Positions 1 through 6,721 of a stretch of 7,068 nucleotides of DNA are shown here, one piece after another. The notes under the pieces are model-generated. The model ran no database searches, was not told where the DNA came from, and worked only from the letters and a program-made list of their open reading frames with translations. Numbering within the stretch: position 1 is the stretch's first letter; each line of letters opens with the position of its first letter. Location: NCBI GenBank assembly GCA_021767245.1, contig JAASTO010000140.1:1-7068 (forward strand), read 5' to 3'. The DNA is from Balneolaceae bacterium. GTDB taxonomy: Bacteria > Bacteroidota > Rhodothermia > Balneolales > Balneolaceae. Position numbers and translations under genes: made by a program.

Positions 1-516
1 ACCCGATTTAAGCTGGATCTGTACAGAAGTTATGAAACCTTCTACAAGCGCCGCTTTTTCCCAAACCGGCTTGAAATGAGACTGAATGCAGGCACTTACA
101 TTGGAGATCTTCCGGTTCAGAAAAATGGGGTTCTTGATGTGGCACAGGGGGTATTCACTCCTTTCGGAGCTTTTAAGACCAAAAGATATGTGCCTTATGA
201 AGGGGCGAGTTTTATGGCATTGAATGCCGAGCACAATTTCAAGAGTGTTCCCCTCGAAATGCTTGGATGGAGAAATGCTCCGCAAACGGGTTTAAGTGTG
301 ATAGCTTTTGGTGGGATAGGTAAGACCTGGGTTAGAGATCGTCAGGTTGATGAGTTTCAAAACAGGTACGGTTTTTCCCCATCGTTTACAGAAGACCTGC
401 ACATGGAAGCGGGTATCTCGTTAAGTAATATCTTTTCTCTGTTCAGGGCAGACCTGGCGTATCGGATCGACGAACCCGGATTCTTCCTGGGCATAAGCGT
501 GGCGAGATTCTTCTGA
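1..516 (+). CDS. C-terminal part of an outer-membrane beta-barrel protein, DUF5686-like (5' end outside window)
   Basis: The reading frame is open from the first base, so 171 residues of a longer protein are visible; the internal ATG at 76 is not a credible start because the coding pattern runs through it. The sequence is made of alternating short strands rich in Gly and aromatic residues, including GTYIGDLPV, PYEGASFMALNAEHNF and a final strand ending in ARFF. A terminal Phe preceded by alternating hydrophobic residues is the usual beta-signal read by the BAM machinery. The LNAEHNF / G-rich strand pattern recalls the C-terminal barrel of DUF5686 'carboxypeptidase-like' proteins of Bacteroidota, but a BamA/Omp85-type barrel cannot be excluded from the C-terminus alone. 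It ends in tandem stops (TGA then TAA, 514-519). No function beyond outer-membrane location can be claimed. I am confident that it is coding and a barrel, less so of the family. Confidence 0.7.
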   Translation, partial: TRFKLDLYRSYETFYKRRFFPNRLEMRLNAGTYIGDLPVQKNGVLDVAQGVFTPFGAFKTKRYVPYEGASFMALNAEHNFKSVPLEMLGWRNAPQTGLSVIAFGGIGKTWVRDRQVDEFQNRYGFSPSFTEDLHMEAGISLSNIFSLFRADLAYRIDEPGFFLGISVARFF

Positions 517-542
517 TAAAGGAAACACTGAATTGTATGCAT

Positions 543-575
543 AAAAAAAGCCTGCAGTCAAAAACTGCAGGCTTT
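543..575 (-). terminator. Rho-independent terminator shared by two convergent genes
   Basis: A perfect 12-bp stem (547-558 pairs with 564-575) closes a 5-base loop. Read on the minus strand, the stem is followed by a run of seven T, so it is a canonical terminator for the OmpA-like gene ending at 614. Read on the plus strand, only three T follow (within the stem) before an A-rich stretch, so it would stop the barrel gene ending at 516 less efficiently. The site lies between two convergent stop codons, which fits bidirectional use. Confidence 0.85.
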
Positions 576-613
576 AAAATGTGTACTAAGTTGTAGTCTT
601 AAACTACCTGATC

Positions 614-1570
614 TTAGTTATTTCTTTCGTACTTAAGTGTACTAATTGGGTGAGACTCAGCACGTCGGTTTCTTTCACAGCCCGGAGTGTTGGCATCTTT
701 TTCAGATTCAGTACACTCGACTGGAGCTTTACCTAATCCGCGAGACTCAATTCTGCTTTCAGAGATTCCGTTAGCTTTGTAGTAATCTACAACAGCATTT
801 GCACGGCGCAGACTCAATCGTAAGTTATACTGATCGCCACCAACATGGTCAGTGTAAGCGTCAATACGCACACGGAATGCAGGAGCATCTTTCAGTACTT
901 CTACGTTATCCATCAGGATAGCTTCAGCATCGCTGCGGATGTTTGAGCGGTCGAAGTCAAAGTTAATTGTTCCAAGAGCATCAGAATCAAGATAAACCGG
1001 ATCAGAACCGTCGGTTGGGTTGGTCCCCATGTCAAGTTCTTGCTGATCAGTGAAACCGTCTCCGTCAGAATCCGCATTGTTTGGATTCGTATCGTGAGTC
1101 ATGATCTCGTCATAGTCACTGATACCATCGTTGTCTGAGTCAGAATTGTTAGGGTCGGTGTTGTGCTCATTTACTTCGTCACCGTCAGAAAGACCGTCGT
1201 TGTCTGAGTCAGAGTTGTTAGGATCGGTGTTGTAAGAGTTTACTTCATCACCGTCAGAAAGACCGTCGCCATCAGTATCAGCACTTAATGGATCGGTTTC
1301 GTGAGTGTTAACTTCGTCACCGTCAGTAAGGCCGTCACCGTCAGTATCTGCACTCAGTGGATCGGTTTCGTACTCATACAGTTCCAGGTAGTCATTAAGA
1401 CCATCAGAATCAGTATCTAAAGTTCTCAGCGTTTCTTCATCTAATGAACGCAGATACTCAAGCGTACGCTCAGATGGTGCGAGTAGTTCATCGGTTCCGG
1501 AACAGCTGGACATGAAGACCACTGCAACGGCGACAAACGAAATGTGTAGGATAGATTTTAAATTTGTCAT
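614..1570 (-). CDS. OmpA-family peptidoglycan-binding lipoprotein with six TSP3 calcium repeats
   Basis: This 318-residue protein is predicted to tie the outer membrane to the cell wall. Residues 1-23 form a lipoprotein signal peptide: K5, a hydrophobic core, then a MSSC box with Cys23 as the lipidated residue. Residues 52-189 are six 23-residue thrombospondin type 3 repeats of the form DxDxDGxxD...TDP, known to wrap calcium ions. Residues about 200-306 are an OmpA C-terminal domain. Asp241 in AYTDHVGG and Arg256 in LSLRRANAV sit 15 apart, as do the diaminopimelate-binding Asp and Arg of E. coli OmpA. Cys286 and Cys298 match the spacing of its disulfide, and NRRAE (301-305) closes the domain. 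There is no N-terminal barrel, so the lipid anchor replaces it, as in Pal. ATG at 1570 is the only start giving a full signal peptide. It is transcribed alone and ends at the 543-575 hairpin. The domain assignment is strong; the exact physiological role is not known. Confidence 0.93.
   Translation of the reverse strand: MTNLKSILHISFVAVAVVFMSSCSGTDELLAPSERTLEYLRSLDEETLRTLDTDSDGLNDYLELYEYETDPLSADTDGDGLTDGDEVNTHETDPLSADTDGDGLSDGDEVNSYNTDPNNSDSDNDGLSDGDEVNEHNTDPNNSDSDNDGISDYDEIMTHDTNPNNADSDGDGFTDQQELDMGTNPTDGSDPVYLDSDALGTINFDFDRSNIRSDAEAILMDNVEVLKDAPAFRVRIDAYTDHVGGDQYNLRLSLRRANAVVDYYKANGISESRIESRGLGKAPVECTESEKDANTPGCERNRRAESHPISTLKYERNN
1004..1417 (-). repeat. In-gene tandem repeat, 69-base unit, six copies (TSP3)
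   Basis: The six units encode residues 52-74, 75-97, 98-120, 121-143, 144-166 and 167-189 of the OmpA-like lipoprotein; the first and last are the most diverged. The two central DNA units, 1131-1199 and 1200-1268, are identical at 61 of 69 positions by direct comparison, with five of the eight differences clustered in the short variable segment just before the TDP motif. Because the unit is a multiple of three, gain or loss of a copy would keep the frame and change only the length of the calcium-binding spacer. Confidence 0.9.
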
Positions 1571-1612
1571 CTTCTTGGATTACGGTTTAAATTAACTTTT
1601 GAATGTTTGATG

Positions 1613-1644
1613 CTAAAATAGCGGTTTACTAATGAATTAAAAAG
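1613..1644 (-). promoter_or_regulatory. Candidate promoter for the OmpA-like lipoprotein gene
   Basis: On the minus strand, TATTTTAG (1620 to 1613) agrees with the Bacteroidota -7 consensus TAnnTTTG at five of six fixed positions, and a CTTTTT tract (1644 to 1639) lies 18 bases upstream where the -33 element would be. The untranslated leader would be roughly 35 bases. The -33 part lacks the usual TTG, so this is only a candidate. A purine stretch (AAGAAG) directly abuts the ATG and is too close to be a normal Shine-Dalgarno site. Confidence 0.3.
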
Positions 1645-1772
1645 AGTTTTTTAAGTACTTACAGCCCTGAATGTAAGCTGAATTATAATACTGTGACACT
1701 TTAATTTACAATAAATAAATTCATAGTGTTATTTGTTGACAAAATATCTATTTTATCCGCCCTTAATGAAAC

Positions 1773-1846
1773 GGGGCTATAGCTCAGTTGGCTAGAGCGC
1801 TTCGCTGGCAGCGAAGAGGTCCGGGGTTCGAATCCCCGTAGCTCCA
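1773..1846 (+). tRNA. tRNA-Ala (anticodon GGC)
   Basis: A complete 74-base cloverleaf is visible. The acceptor stem is 1773-1779 with 1839-1845; the D arm is GCTC (1782-1785) with GAGC (1795-1798); the anticodon stem CTTCG/CGAAG (1800-1804, 1812-1816) encloses the loop CTGGCAG with anticodon GGC at 1807-1809; the T arm CGGGG/CCCCG (1822-1826, 1834-1838) encloses TTCGAAT. The third acceptor pair is G1775 with T1843, the G3:U70 wobble that alanyl-tRNA synthetase recognises, which confirms alanine identity independently of the anticodon. The discriminator is A1846. CCA is not encoded and must be added after transcription. It is not flanked by rRNA or another tRNA here and has its own terminator. 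Confidence 0.98.
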
Positions 1847-1847
1847 C

Positions 1848-1881
1848 AAAGCCTTTCTCTGAATTGAGAAAGGCTTTTTTT
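1848..1881 (+). terminator. Rho-independent terminator of the tRNA-Ala gene
   Basis: Two bases after the tRNA, AAAGCCTTTCTC pairs perfectly with GAGAAAGGCTTT across a 6-base loop (1860-1865), and a run of seven T (1875-1881) follows. This isolates the tRNA transcript from the gene set starting at 1988, so that set should need its own promoter in 1882-1987. Confidence 0.92.
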
Positions 1882-1929
1882 ATGCTCAATGCTTTATAAA
1901 TACCGTTCATTAAGAAATGGGTCTTAAAC

Positions 1930-1955
1930 TTGTTTGTGAATGTCTATTACTTTAA
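1930..1955 (+). promoter_or_regulatory. Weak candidate promoter of the four-gene set
   Basis: TTG (1930-1932) followed after 15 bases by TACTTTAA (1948-1955) loosely fits the Bacteroidota -33/-7 arrangement (TTG ... TAnnTTTG). The -7 match is imperfect and the spacer is short. A transcript from here would begin near 1962, downstream of the ATG at 1940 and upstream of the favoured start at 1988. Base composition makes such matches common in this interval. Confidence 0.2.
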
Positions 1956-1977
1956 AATGTGGTCGCAAAACAATTAT

Positions 1978-1982
1978 GGGAG
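1978..1982 (+). promoter_or_regulatory. Ribosome binding site that decides the start at 1988
   Basis: GGGAG lies five bases before ATG 1988. Two in-frame ATGs upstream (1940 and 1976) have no comparable purine stretch in front, and using either would add a polar 16- or 4-residue extension ahead of a well-formed signal peptide. Confidence 0.6.
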
Positions 1983-1987
1983 TCAAA

Positions 1988-3169
1988 ATGAATACGAGAT
2001 GGTGTAAAAGTTACGTCTCATTGGTATTACTGACCTTACTGGCTATTGTTCCCATTAAAACAATTTCCGCACAGAATATTTCGGTTCAGCTTGAAACCAC
2101 CCCACTTCTTGAAAACACTCAGCTTGTCGGCCTAACAGATCTGGGTGTGAACAACGAAGGCAGCGGTCCTGTATTGATAACCGGATTCATTGAAAACCTG
2201 GATCCGGAGCCCGTCAATAATTTGTATATGGAGATCAAGATCAGTGGGGAAAGATCAGGTTCGCTCGTCAATTTGAGGTCGTTGGCAGACCTGCCAATTT
2301 CACTTGAACCGTATCAGTCGGTTTATGTCACCAACAACGATATTGCGAAAAAACACATTCCGGGCATTGATCAGAGCATAGACTTTTCAGGCGGGTTAAC
2401 GCCTGAGGGTGACGATCTTTTGACCCAGTTAGCCGGTTCCACAATACTCCCAAGAGATGAATACTCAGTGGAAGTGATCATATTCAGAGTGACCAATGCT
2501 TTTGGCCGGGAAGACCTTGCCAGCGATGTCGTGACCTTTGGTGGATCAGCGGCCCGGGTTTTTGAGGAAAGTGAGATCTACCTGAAGGCCCCGGGGGAAC
2601 AAGTGGGTAGCCGCTCAGAGATCACCAACCCCTTTCCGCAATTTAGCTGGGAAGGTGAAAATGATATCAGCTACAGATTGATCGTGGTGGAACAGAACCG
2701 GCAGGATAGTCCGGCATCGCTGATAGAAAGTGCGTTGAGTACCCTGCCTATTAATGATGGCGGTTCATTACTTGAATATGAAAATCTGGATGTGTTGGTC
2801 ACTGAAAGTACCTACCAATATCCATCCTCAGGGGCTCAGCCTCTGGAGCAGGGAAAAACGTATTACTGGCAAGTTCAGACTTCATTGCAACGAAGCGGAG
2901 ATGTGGAACGGGTGTCTTCAGAGATCTGGTCTTTTACCCTTGGAGGAAATACTGAAAACGTGAATGCTCCGCCGATCACTTCGGAAGTACAGGATGCCCT
3001 GATCGCTTTGATCGGAGAGGATGCTTACCGCCGGCTGCAGTCTGAAGGATTTGAGCTGACCGGATTAGAGTATGACGGTCAGGAATTCACGGGGCCGGCT
3101 GCAACGGTTAAACTTGAAGAATTACTGCAGTTGATCAGGGATAAGAAACTCATCTTAGGTGCAAATTGA
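1988..3169 (+). CDS. Secreted protein with Ig-like and Fn3-like domains, function unknown
   Basis: Starting at ATG 1988 gives 393 residues. Residues 1-28 form a classical signal peptide (Arg4, Lys7, hydrophobic 10-21, cleavage after ISA at 28), with no lipobox, so a soluble periplasmic or exported protein is expected. Residues about 29-190 are strand-rich and Ig-like. Residues about 196-320 resemble a fibronectin type III domain: NPFPQFSW (214-221) opens it, GKTYYWQVQT (Y292, W294) is the typical 'tYyWqV' strand, and WSFTLGG (314-320) closes it. After a short Asn/Pro-rich linker, residues about 330-393 form a small, more helical C-terminal domain (ALIALIGEDAYRRL; LEELLQLIRDKKLIL). No catalytic motif is visible. 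It is the first gene of the probable operon, 20 bases before the FecR-domain gene. A role in binding a ligand or the partner barrel protein is an inference from that context. I do not recognise the family. Confidence 0.85.
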   Translation: MNTRWCKSYVSLVLLTLLAIVPIKTISAQNISVQLETTPLLENTQLVGLTDLGVNNEGSGPVLITGFIENLDPEPVNNLYMEIKISGERSGSLVNLRSLADLPISLEPYQSVYVTNNDIAKKHIPGIDQSIDFSGGLTPEGDDLLTQLAGSTILPRDEYSVEVIIFRVTNAFGREDLASDVVTFGGSAARVFEESEIYLKAPGEQVGSRSEITNPFPQFSWEGENDISYRLIVVEQNRQDSPASLIESALSTLPINDGGSLLEYENLDVLVTESTYQYPSSGAQPLEQGKTYYWQVQTSLQRSGDVERVSSEIWSFTLGGNTENVNAPPITSEVQDALIALIGEDAYRRLQSEGFELTGLEYDGQEFTGPAATVKLEELLQLIRDKKLILGAN

Positions 3170-3180
3170 TTGGGGGAAGC

Positions 3181-3184
3181 AGGA
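3181..3184 (+). promoter_or_regulatory. Ribosome binding site that decides the FecR-protein start
   Basis: AGGA sits five bases before ATG 3190. An in-frame TTG at 3166, overlapping the previous stop codon, would add eight residues before the signal peptide and lacks such a site, so 3190 is preferred. Confidence 0.65.
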
Positions 3185-3189
3185 TATAC

Positions 3190-3921
3190 ATGAAATTTTT
3201 TCGCACAATTATACCGCTCTTTCTTTTATTGGCCATGGTTTCCATGGACGCGGAAGCTTTACAGGTTGAGCGCGAGATCGGGATCGTCAGGCGGTTCAAA
3301 CCGGATGTAACCGTTACCAATCTGGATAAGGATAAGTTGAAAACACTCGATCCTGCAGAAGACATAGGGGAACGACTTTTTTCAGGCGACAGCCTTTTAA
3401 CGGATTCAGAAGGCTTTGCCCTCGTTTATTTCATGGATAAAAGTATTGCCAAGGTGAAACCCAATTCCCTGTTGATCATAAACGGAGATGTCGAACTTTC
3501 CAGTAAAGTGAGCAACACCATGATCAACCTGCAGCGCGGGGAACTGTTTTTGCAGGTTCAGCCACAGGGGGCGAATGAGTTTGAAGTGTACACCTCACGA
3601 TCGCTGGCTTCTGTAAAAGGGACCGATTTTGGATCCAGATCAGATGGCTTTGTATGGGTGGAAGAAGGTCAGGTGGATGTCACGGCTTTGAACTCAGGCG
3701 AAACGATCTCTCTATTCGATGAGATGTATGCTCAGGTGGATGAAGAGGGGAATTCCATTGATTCCGGGATGCTGGAACAGGCTGAGCTTAGGACCCTAAA
3801 CACCGGCTTTGACGAAATGGATACCGACCTGATACAGAAAGAGATCATTCTGAAATTCAGGGATCAGAATGGTCAACTTCGGGAAATCAGGGTCGATGTG
3901 TTCGAAGAGGGGCAAAACTAA
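3190..3921 (+). CDS. Soluble periplasmic FecR-domain protein
   Basis: The protein has 243 residues. Residues 1-23 are a signal peptide (Lys2, Arg5, hydrophobic 7-17, cleavage after AEA). Residues about 24-170 are a FecR domain: SGDSLLTDSEGFALVYF (65-81), the D-x-S turn with PNS (83-93, Lys84 replacing the usual Gly), LQRGELFLQV (114-123), then SLASVKGTDFG (138-148), the hallmark 'vrGT.f' motif, and WVEEGQVDV (156-164). Residues 170-243 are a charged tail ending in alternating hydrophobic strands. Classical FecR proteins are inner-membrane anti-sigma factors with a cytoplasmic N-terminus and one transmembrane helix. Here the only hydrophobic segment is a cleavable signal and there is no cytoplasmic region or adjacent sigma-factor gene, so it cannot work as a canonical anti-sigma factor. 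It lies between two exported-protein genes and upstream of a CHASE2 sensor. It may relay or scaffold between the barrel and the sensor; that role is inferred. Confidence 0.9.
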   Translation: MKFFRTIIPLFLLLAMVSMDAEALQVEREIGIVRRFKPDVTVTNLDKDKLKTLDPAEDIGERLFSGDSLLTDSEGFALVYFMDKSIAKVKPNSLLIINGDVELSSKVSNTMINLQRGELFLQVQPQGANEFEVYTSRSLASVKGTDFGSRSDGFVWVEEGQVDVTALNSGETISLFDEMYAQVDEEGNSIDSGMLEQAELRTLNTGFDEMDTDLIQKEIILKFRDQNGQLREIRVDVFEEGQN

Positions 3922-3932
3922 ATGAGGCACTC

Positions 3933-3965
3933 ATGATCGTTATAAAACTCATCAAAAATACATAG
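3933..3965 (+). other. Possible 10-codon upstream ORF before the barrel gene
   Basis: In the 49-base gap after the FecR-domain gene, an ATG directly follows its TAA (3922) and reads five codons to TGA. That stop overlaps a second ATG (ATGA, 3933-3936), which is preceded by GAGG with a 5-base spacer and reads MIVIKLIKNT to TAG, ending five bases before ATG 3971. The barrel gene itself has no good Shine-Dalgarno site, so termination and re-initiation through this chain could load ribosomes onto it. Chance occurrence is quite possible for ORFs this short. Confidence 0.2.
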
Positions 3966-3970
3966 TCGGG

Positions 3971-6718
3971 ATGCGGGTACTGTTCACATGTATTGGGGTG
4001 TTGATGGTTCTATACAATAGCACAGAAATGGCATGGGCTCAATACAATATTCAACACCAACCGCCTGTGGCTATGGAGCGAAACGGAACCACCCAGCTGG
4101 AATTTTCGGTACCGGGATTACTGGAGTCTGACATTCAGCAAGCCCGGTTATTTTACAGATATGACGGGGATCTCAGTTACAGTCAGATGGAAGTGTATTT
4201 TCAGGAGAATGACCTGGTTGCCGAGTTTACGGTAGAGAACTCGAGCGCAAGTCTGGTTGAATACTACCTGGAAATAGAACTCCTGTCTGGAGAAGCCATT
4301 TACTTTCCGGCCATATTACCTTCTGAAAATCCGGTGCGTGTGGAGATCGTTGATGAGCTGCAACAAAGGTCGGATAAACCCGAAATGGATGGGATCGACT
4401 ACACCATCCTTTCCCCTCAATCCGGAAGCGGGGTCACCAAAGATGACGTATTGATCGCTGTTGCACTGTTCTACGATATAAACACAGTTGAGGAGGGGCA
4501 ATTCAAGTTATATGTGAATGGGATCGATGTGAGTGAAGATATGGATGCCAGCGATTATTACATCTCCTATAAACCCAAAGATCTAAGCTCGGGGACGTAC
4601 ACGATCGAGCTTGTGTATGAAACGTCATCCGGTGAGTTTTCGGTGGTGCGGTGGCCATTTTCAGTAGTGGCACCGGGTGCGGCCTCATTTACCGGTTTTG
4701 GTGAAAATAACATTCCAACTATATCTGCAGAGCTGACGGCGCGGAATCAGGTGATCTCAGGGGATGTCAATAATGCTTACACAGGCAGAAGCAGGATATC
4801 CGGTAAATATGGGTTATGGAAATATTCCCTCAATGGATATCTGACCTCTCAGGAATCGAACCGCCTTCAGCCACAGAACAGGTATGGCATCGACCTGATG
4901 TACAGCAACTGGTTTGAATTCGAGGCCGGTCACGTGTATCCGTATATGAGCGATTTCACCATCACGGGACGACGAATTCAGGGGGTCAATTCGAATATCA
5001 GTACACCAAATGAGAAGCTTACTGTTCAGTTCATGTATGGGCAGCTGGATCGAAGTATCACCAATTTGTATGACAGCCTTACGGTACAGGAGGTGTTGAA
5101 CAGTAATGGAGATCCGGTCAGTAAAAATTACATACTCACTTATGCAGATGAAGGTCGCGGAACCTTTACTCGGAATATCATAGGGGGAAGAATTGCCGCC
5201 GGGGATGAACGTAAATTTGAGATCGGGTTTCATGCTATGAAAATTGAGGATGACACGACCTCCATCCTCAATGCGAGAAATTACCTCGATATAATTAACT
5301 CCGGCCTGAACCTGAATTCCGGGCTTACCCCTGCCGATCGTGACAGCTTATTGAGCAATCCCTCTCGGCTGACCGTGGATGGCGGTGCTGCCAAACCCAG
5401 GGAAAATGTGGTTTTGGGAACCGACCTGAAAATGGGGTTCATGGATAATACCCTTCACCTGGAATCGGATGCGGCATTAAGTGCCTTGAATAATGATGTG
5501 TATGGAGGTCCGCTGACCATCGAACGCGCGGATGATCTCGGTTTTGATATTACCAGTGGGACCGCAGATTTTCTGGATCGATTATCCTGGCTGATCGTTG
5601 TGAACGAAAATATGAGTGTACTCCCACTTCGCCTCAGGGAAAATGAAAATGGAGATCTTGAAGGCAGCTTGTTCATGCCAAACAGTGTATTTGCCACCAA
5701 TCATGAGTTGTCGTACAGAAATCGGTTCAACAATGCGAGGCTGCAATATCGCTGGATCGGCCCCAACTTCTACTCATTGGCCAATTCAACCATAAGACGA
5801 GATGTATCCGGTTTCACCGCCAGTGACCGACTCAATTTATTGTCAAATCAGCTGTACCTGACCCTTGGACTTGAACACTTAAAAGACAATGTCTCAGGCA
5901 CCCGTGATGCCACGACCAAGACGATCACCTACAGAACCAATGCCAGCTGGTATCCCAATGACCGGTCACTGCCTCGGGTCAATATTGGGTTCAGATATCG
6001 AAGCAGGGATAATGATGTGGGGCGGCAGAATTATTTGTTGTCACCTGACCTGATAAATTCTGCTGTATTTAACGTCAGGCAGGAAATAAGAACCATTAAC
6101 GGGTCAGACTCACTCGTGACCGTTATCGCTCCCTCCCCACGTCAGAATCATACTCTGAATGTTACAACAGGCATCACACAGCAATTCGAATTTATGGATG
6201 CAAGAAGTGATGCCTCTTTGAATCTTAATACTTTGAATACGACCGATGAAGCCTTTGCCTTCGGGGATGTAAAAAGCACTTCATTGTCCCTGAACCTGAA
6301 CTCCAGATTTTATGAGTTGCCGCTGGAAAGCCGTGTAGGTTTGACCTATAATTACACAACATCAGGAAGTGGTCAGAATAAGGTCCGTATCACTGGTTTA
6401 TATGCCGGAGGAAATTATCGGTTGCTGGAAGATAAATTTTCCATAAACGGCCGGCTTGCTTTCACAAATAACAAAGTAGATTCCAGATCTTTGGATATCA
6501 ATGAAAATGGCACATCAGAAGACCCAAAGGATGATTATTATGAATTTAGCGCCTTGACTGACTCCGACCGATTTCAAACCTATGTGATCCAACTGGGAGC
6601 CCGGTATGATTTTGATCAGTATCATGCCCTGTTATTTGATGCCAACCTGACCAATGTCAGTGGTGGCAATCAGGCCAATGACCGGATCGTTCAACTTCGA
6701 TATCTCTTCAGGTTTTAA
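3971..6718 (+). CDS. Large outer-membrane beta-barrel protein with two N-terminal Ig-like domains
   Basis: The protein has 915 residues. Residues 1-23 are a signal peptide ending AWA. Residues about 28-128 form a first Ig-like domain (strands around ARLFYRYDG and VEYYLEIELLSGE, a pattern common in Bacteroidota/Chlorobi outer-membrane proteins). Residues about 142-233 form a second (LSPQSGSGV, FKLYVNGIDV, LSSGTYTIELVYE, WPFSVV). From about 246 to the end the chain alternates polar and hydrophobic residues with many aromatic and Asn/Gly turns. It includes GHVYPYMSDFTITGRR (about 318-333) and ends in VQLRYLFRF, a terminal-Phe beta-signal. About 670 residues would suit a large barrel of more than 20 strands; that count is an estimate. 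No TonB box or plug domain is seen. ATG 3971 is the first start after the in-frame stop at 3923, but it lacks a clear Shine-Dalgarno site. It is tightly coupled to the CHASE2 gene three bases downstream. Transport, adhesion or signal input are all possible; I do not recognise a named family. Confidence 0.87.
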   Translation: MRVLFTCIGVLMVLYNSTEMAWAQYNIQHQPPVAMERNGTTQLEFSVPGLLESDIQQARLFYRYDGDLSYSQMEVYFQENDLVAEFTVENSSASLVEYYLEIELLSGEAIYFPAILPSENPVRVEIVDELQQRSDKPEMDGIDYTILSPQSGSGVTKDDVLIAVALFYDINTVEEGQFKLYVNGIDVSEDMDASDYYISYKPKDLSSGTYTIELVYETSSGEFSVVRWPFSVVAPGAASFTGFGENNIPTISAELTARNQVISGDVNNAYTGRSRISGKYGLWKYSLNGYLTSQESNRLQPQNRYGIDLMYSNWFEFEAGHVYPYMSDFTITGRRIQGVNSNISTPNEKLTVQFMYGQLDRSITNLYDSLTVQEVLNSNGDPVSKNYILTYADEGRGTFTRNIIGGRIAAGDERKFEIGFHAMKIEDDTTSILNARNYLDIINSGLNLNSGLTPADRDSLLSNPSRLTVDGGAAKPRENVVLGTDLKMGFMDNTLHLESDAALSALNNDVYGGPLTIERADDLGFDITSGTADFLDRLSWLIVVNENMSVLPLRLRENENGDLEGSLFMPNSVFATNHELSYRNRFNNARLQYRWIGPNFYSLANSTIRRDVSGFTASDRLNLLSNQLYLTLGLEHLKDNVSGTRDATTKTITYRTNASWYPNDRSLPRVNIGFRYRSRDNDVGRQNYLLSPDLINSAVFNVRQEIRTINGSDSLVTVIAPSPRQNHTLNVTTGITQQFEFMDARSDASLNLNTLNTTDEAFAFGDVKSTSLSLNLNSRFYELPLESRVGLTYNYTTSGSGQNKVRITGLYAGGNYRLLEDKFSINGRLAFTNNKVDSRSLDINENGTSEDPKDDYYEFSALTDSDRFQTYVIQLGARYDFDQYHALLFDANLTNVSGGNQANDRIVQLRYLFRF

Positions 6719-6721
6719 CCT

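Noticed and set aside
357..542. Minus-strand ORF overlapping the end of the first barrel gene
   Set aside because: It is antisense to the barrel coding sequence, starts next to the terminator hairpin and encodes nothing recognisable.
1004..1417. Regular 69-base repeats that could suggest a CRISPR array or minisatellite
   Set aside because: The repeats are in frame inside one gene and encode TSP3 calcium motifs; there are no constant repeats separated by unique spacers.
1736..1741. TTGACA as the -35 element of the tRNA promoter
   Set aside because: No -10 or Bacteroidota -7 element lies at the required spacing; TATTTT at 1749 is only seven bases away and the 1759-1768 interval is CCCTTAAT-like.
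1701..1910. Minus-strand ORF of 69 codons over the tRNA
   Set aside because: It is the antisense of tRNA-Ala and its terminator; the GFEPRTSS-type peptide is the well-known false translation of a tRNA T arm.
1940..1987. Upstream ATG at 1940 as the start of the secreted Ig/Fn3-like protein
   Set aside because: No ribosome site precedes it, and the extra 16 residues would displace a normal signal peptide; ATG 1988 has GGGAG at the right distance.
4814..5233. Minus-strand ORF of 139 codons inside the barrel gene
   Set aside because: It lies wholly antisense to a well-supported coding region, has no recognisable motif or ribosome site, and reads like a shadow frame.
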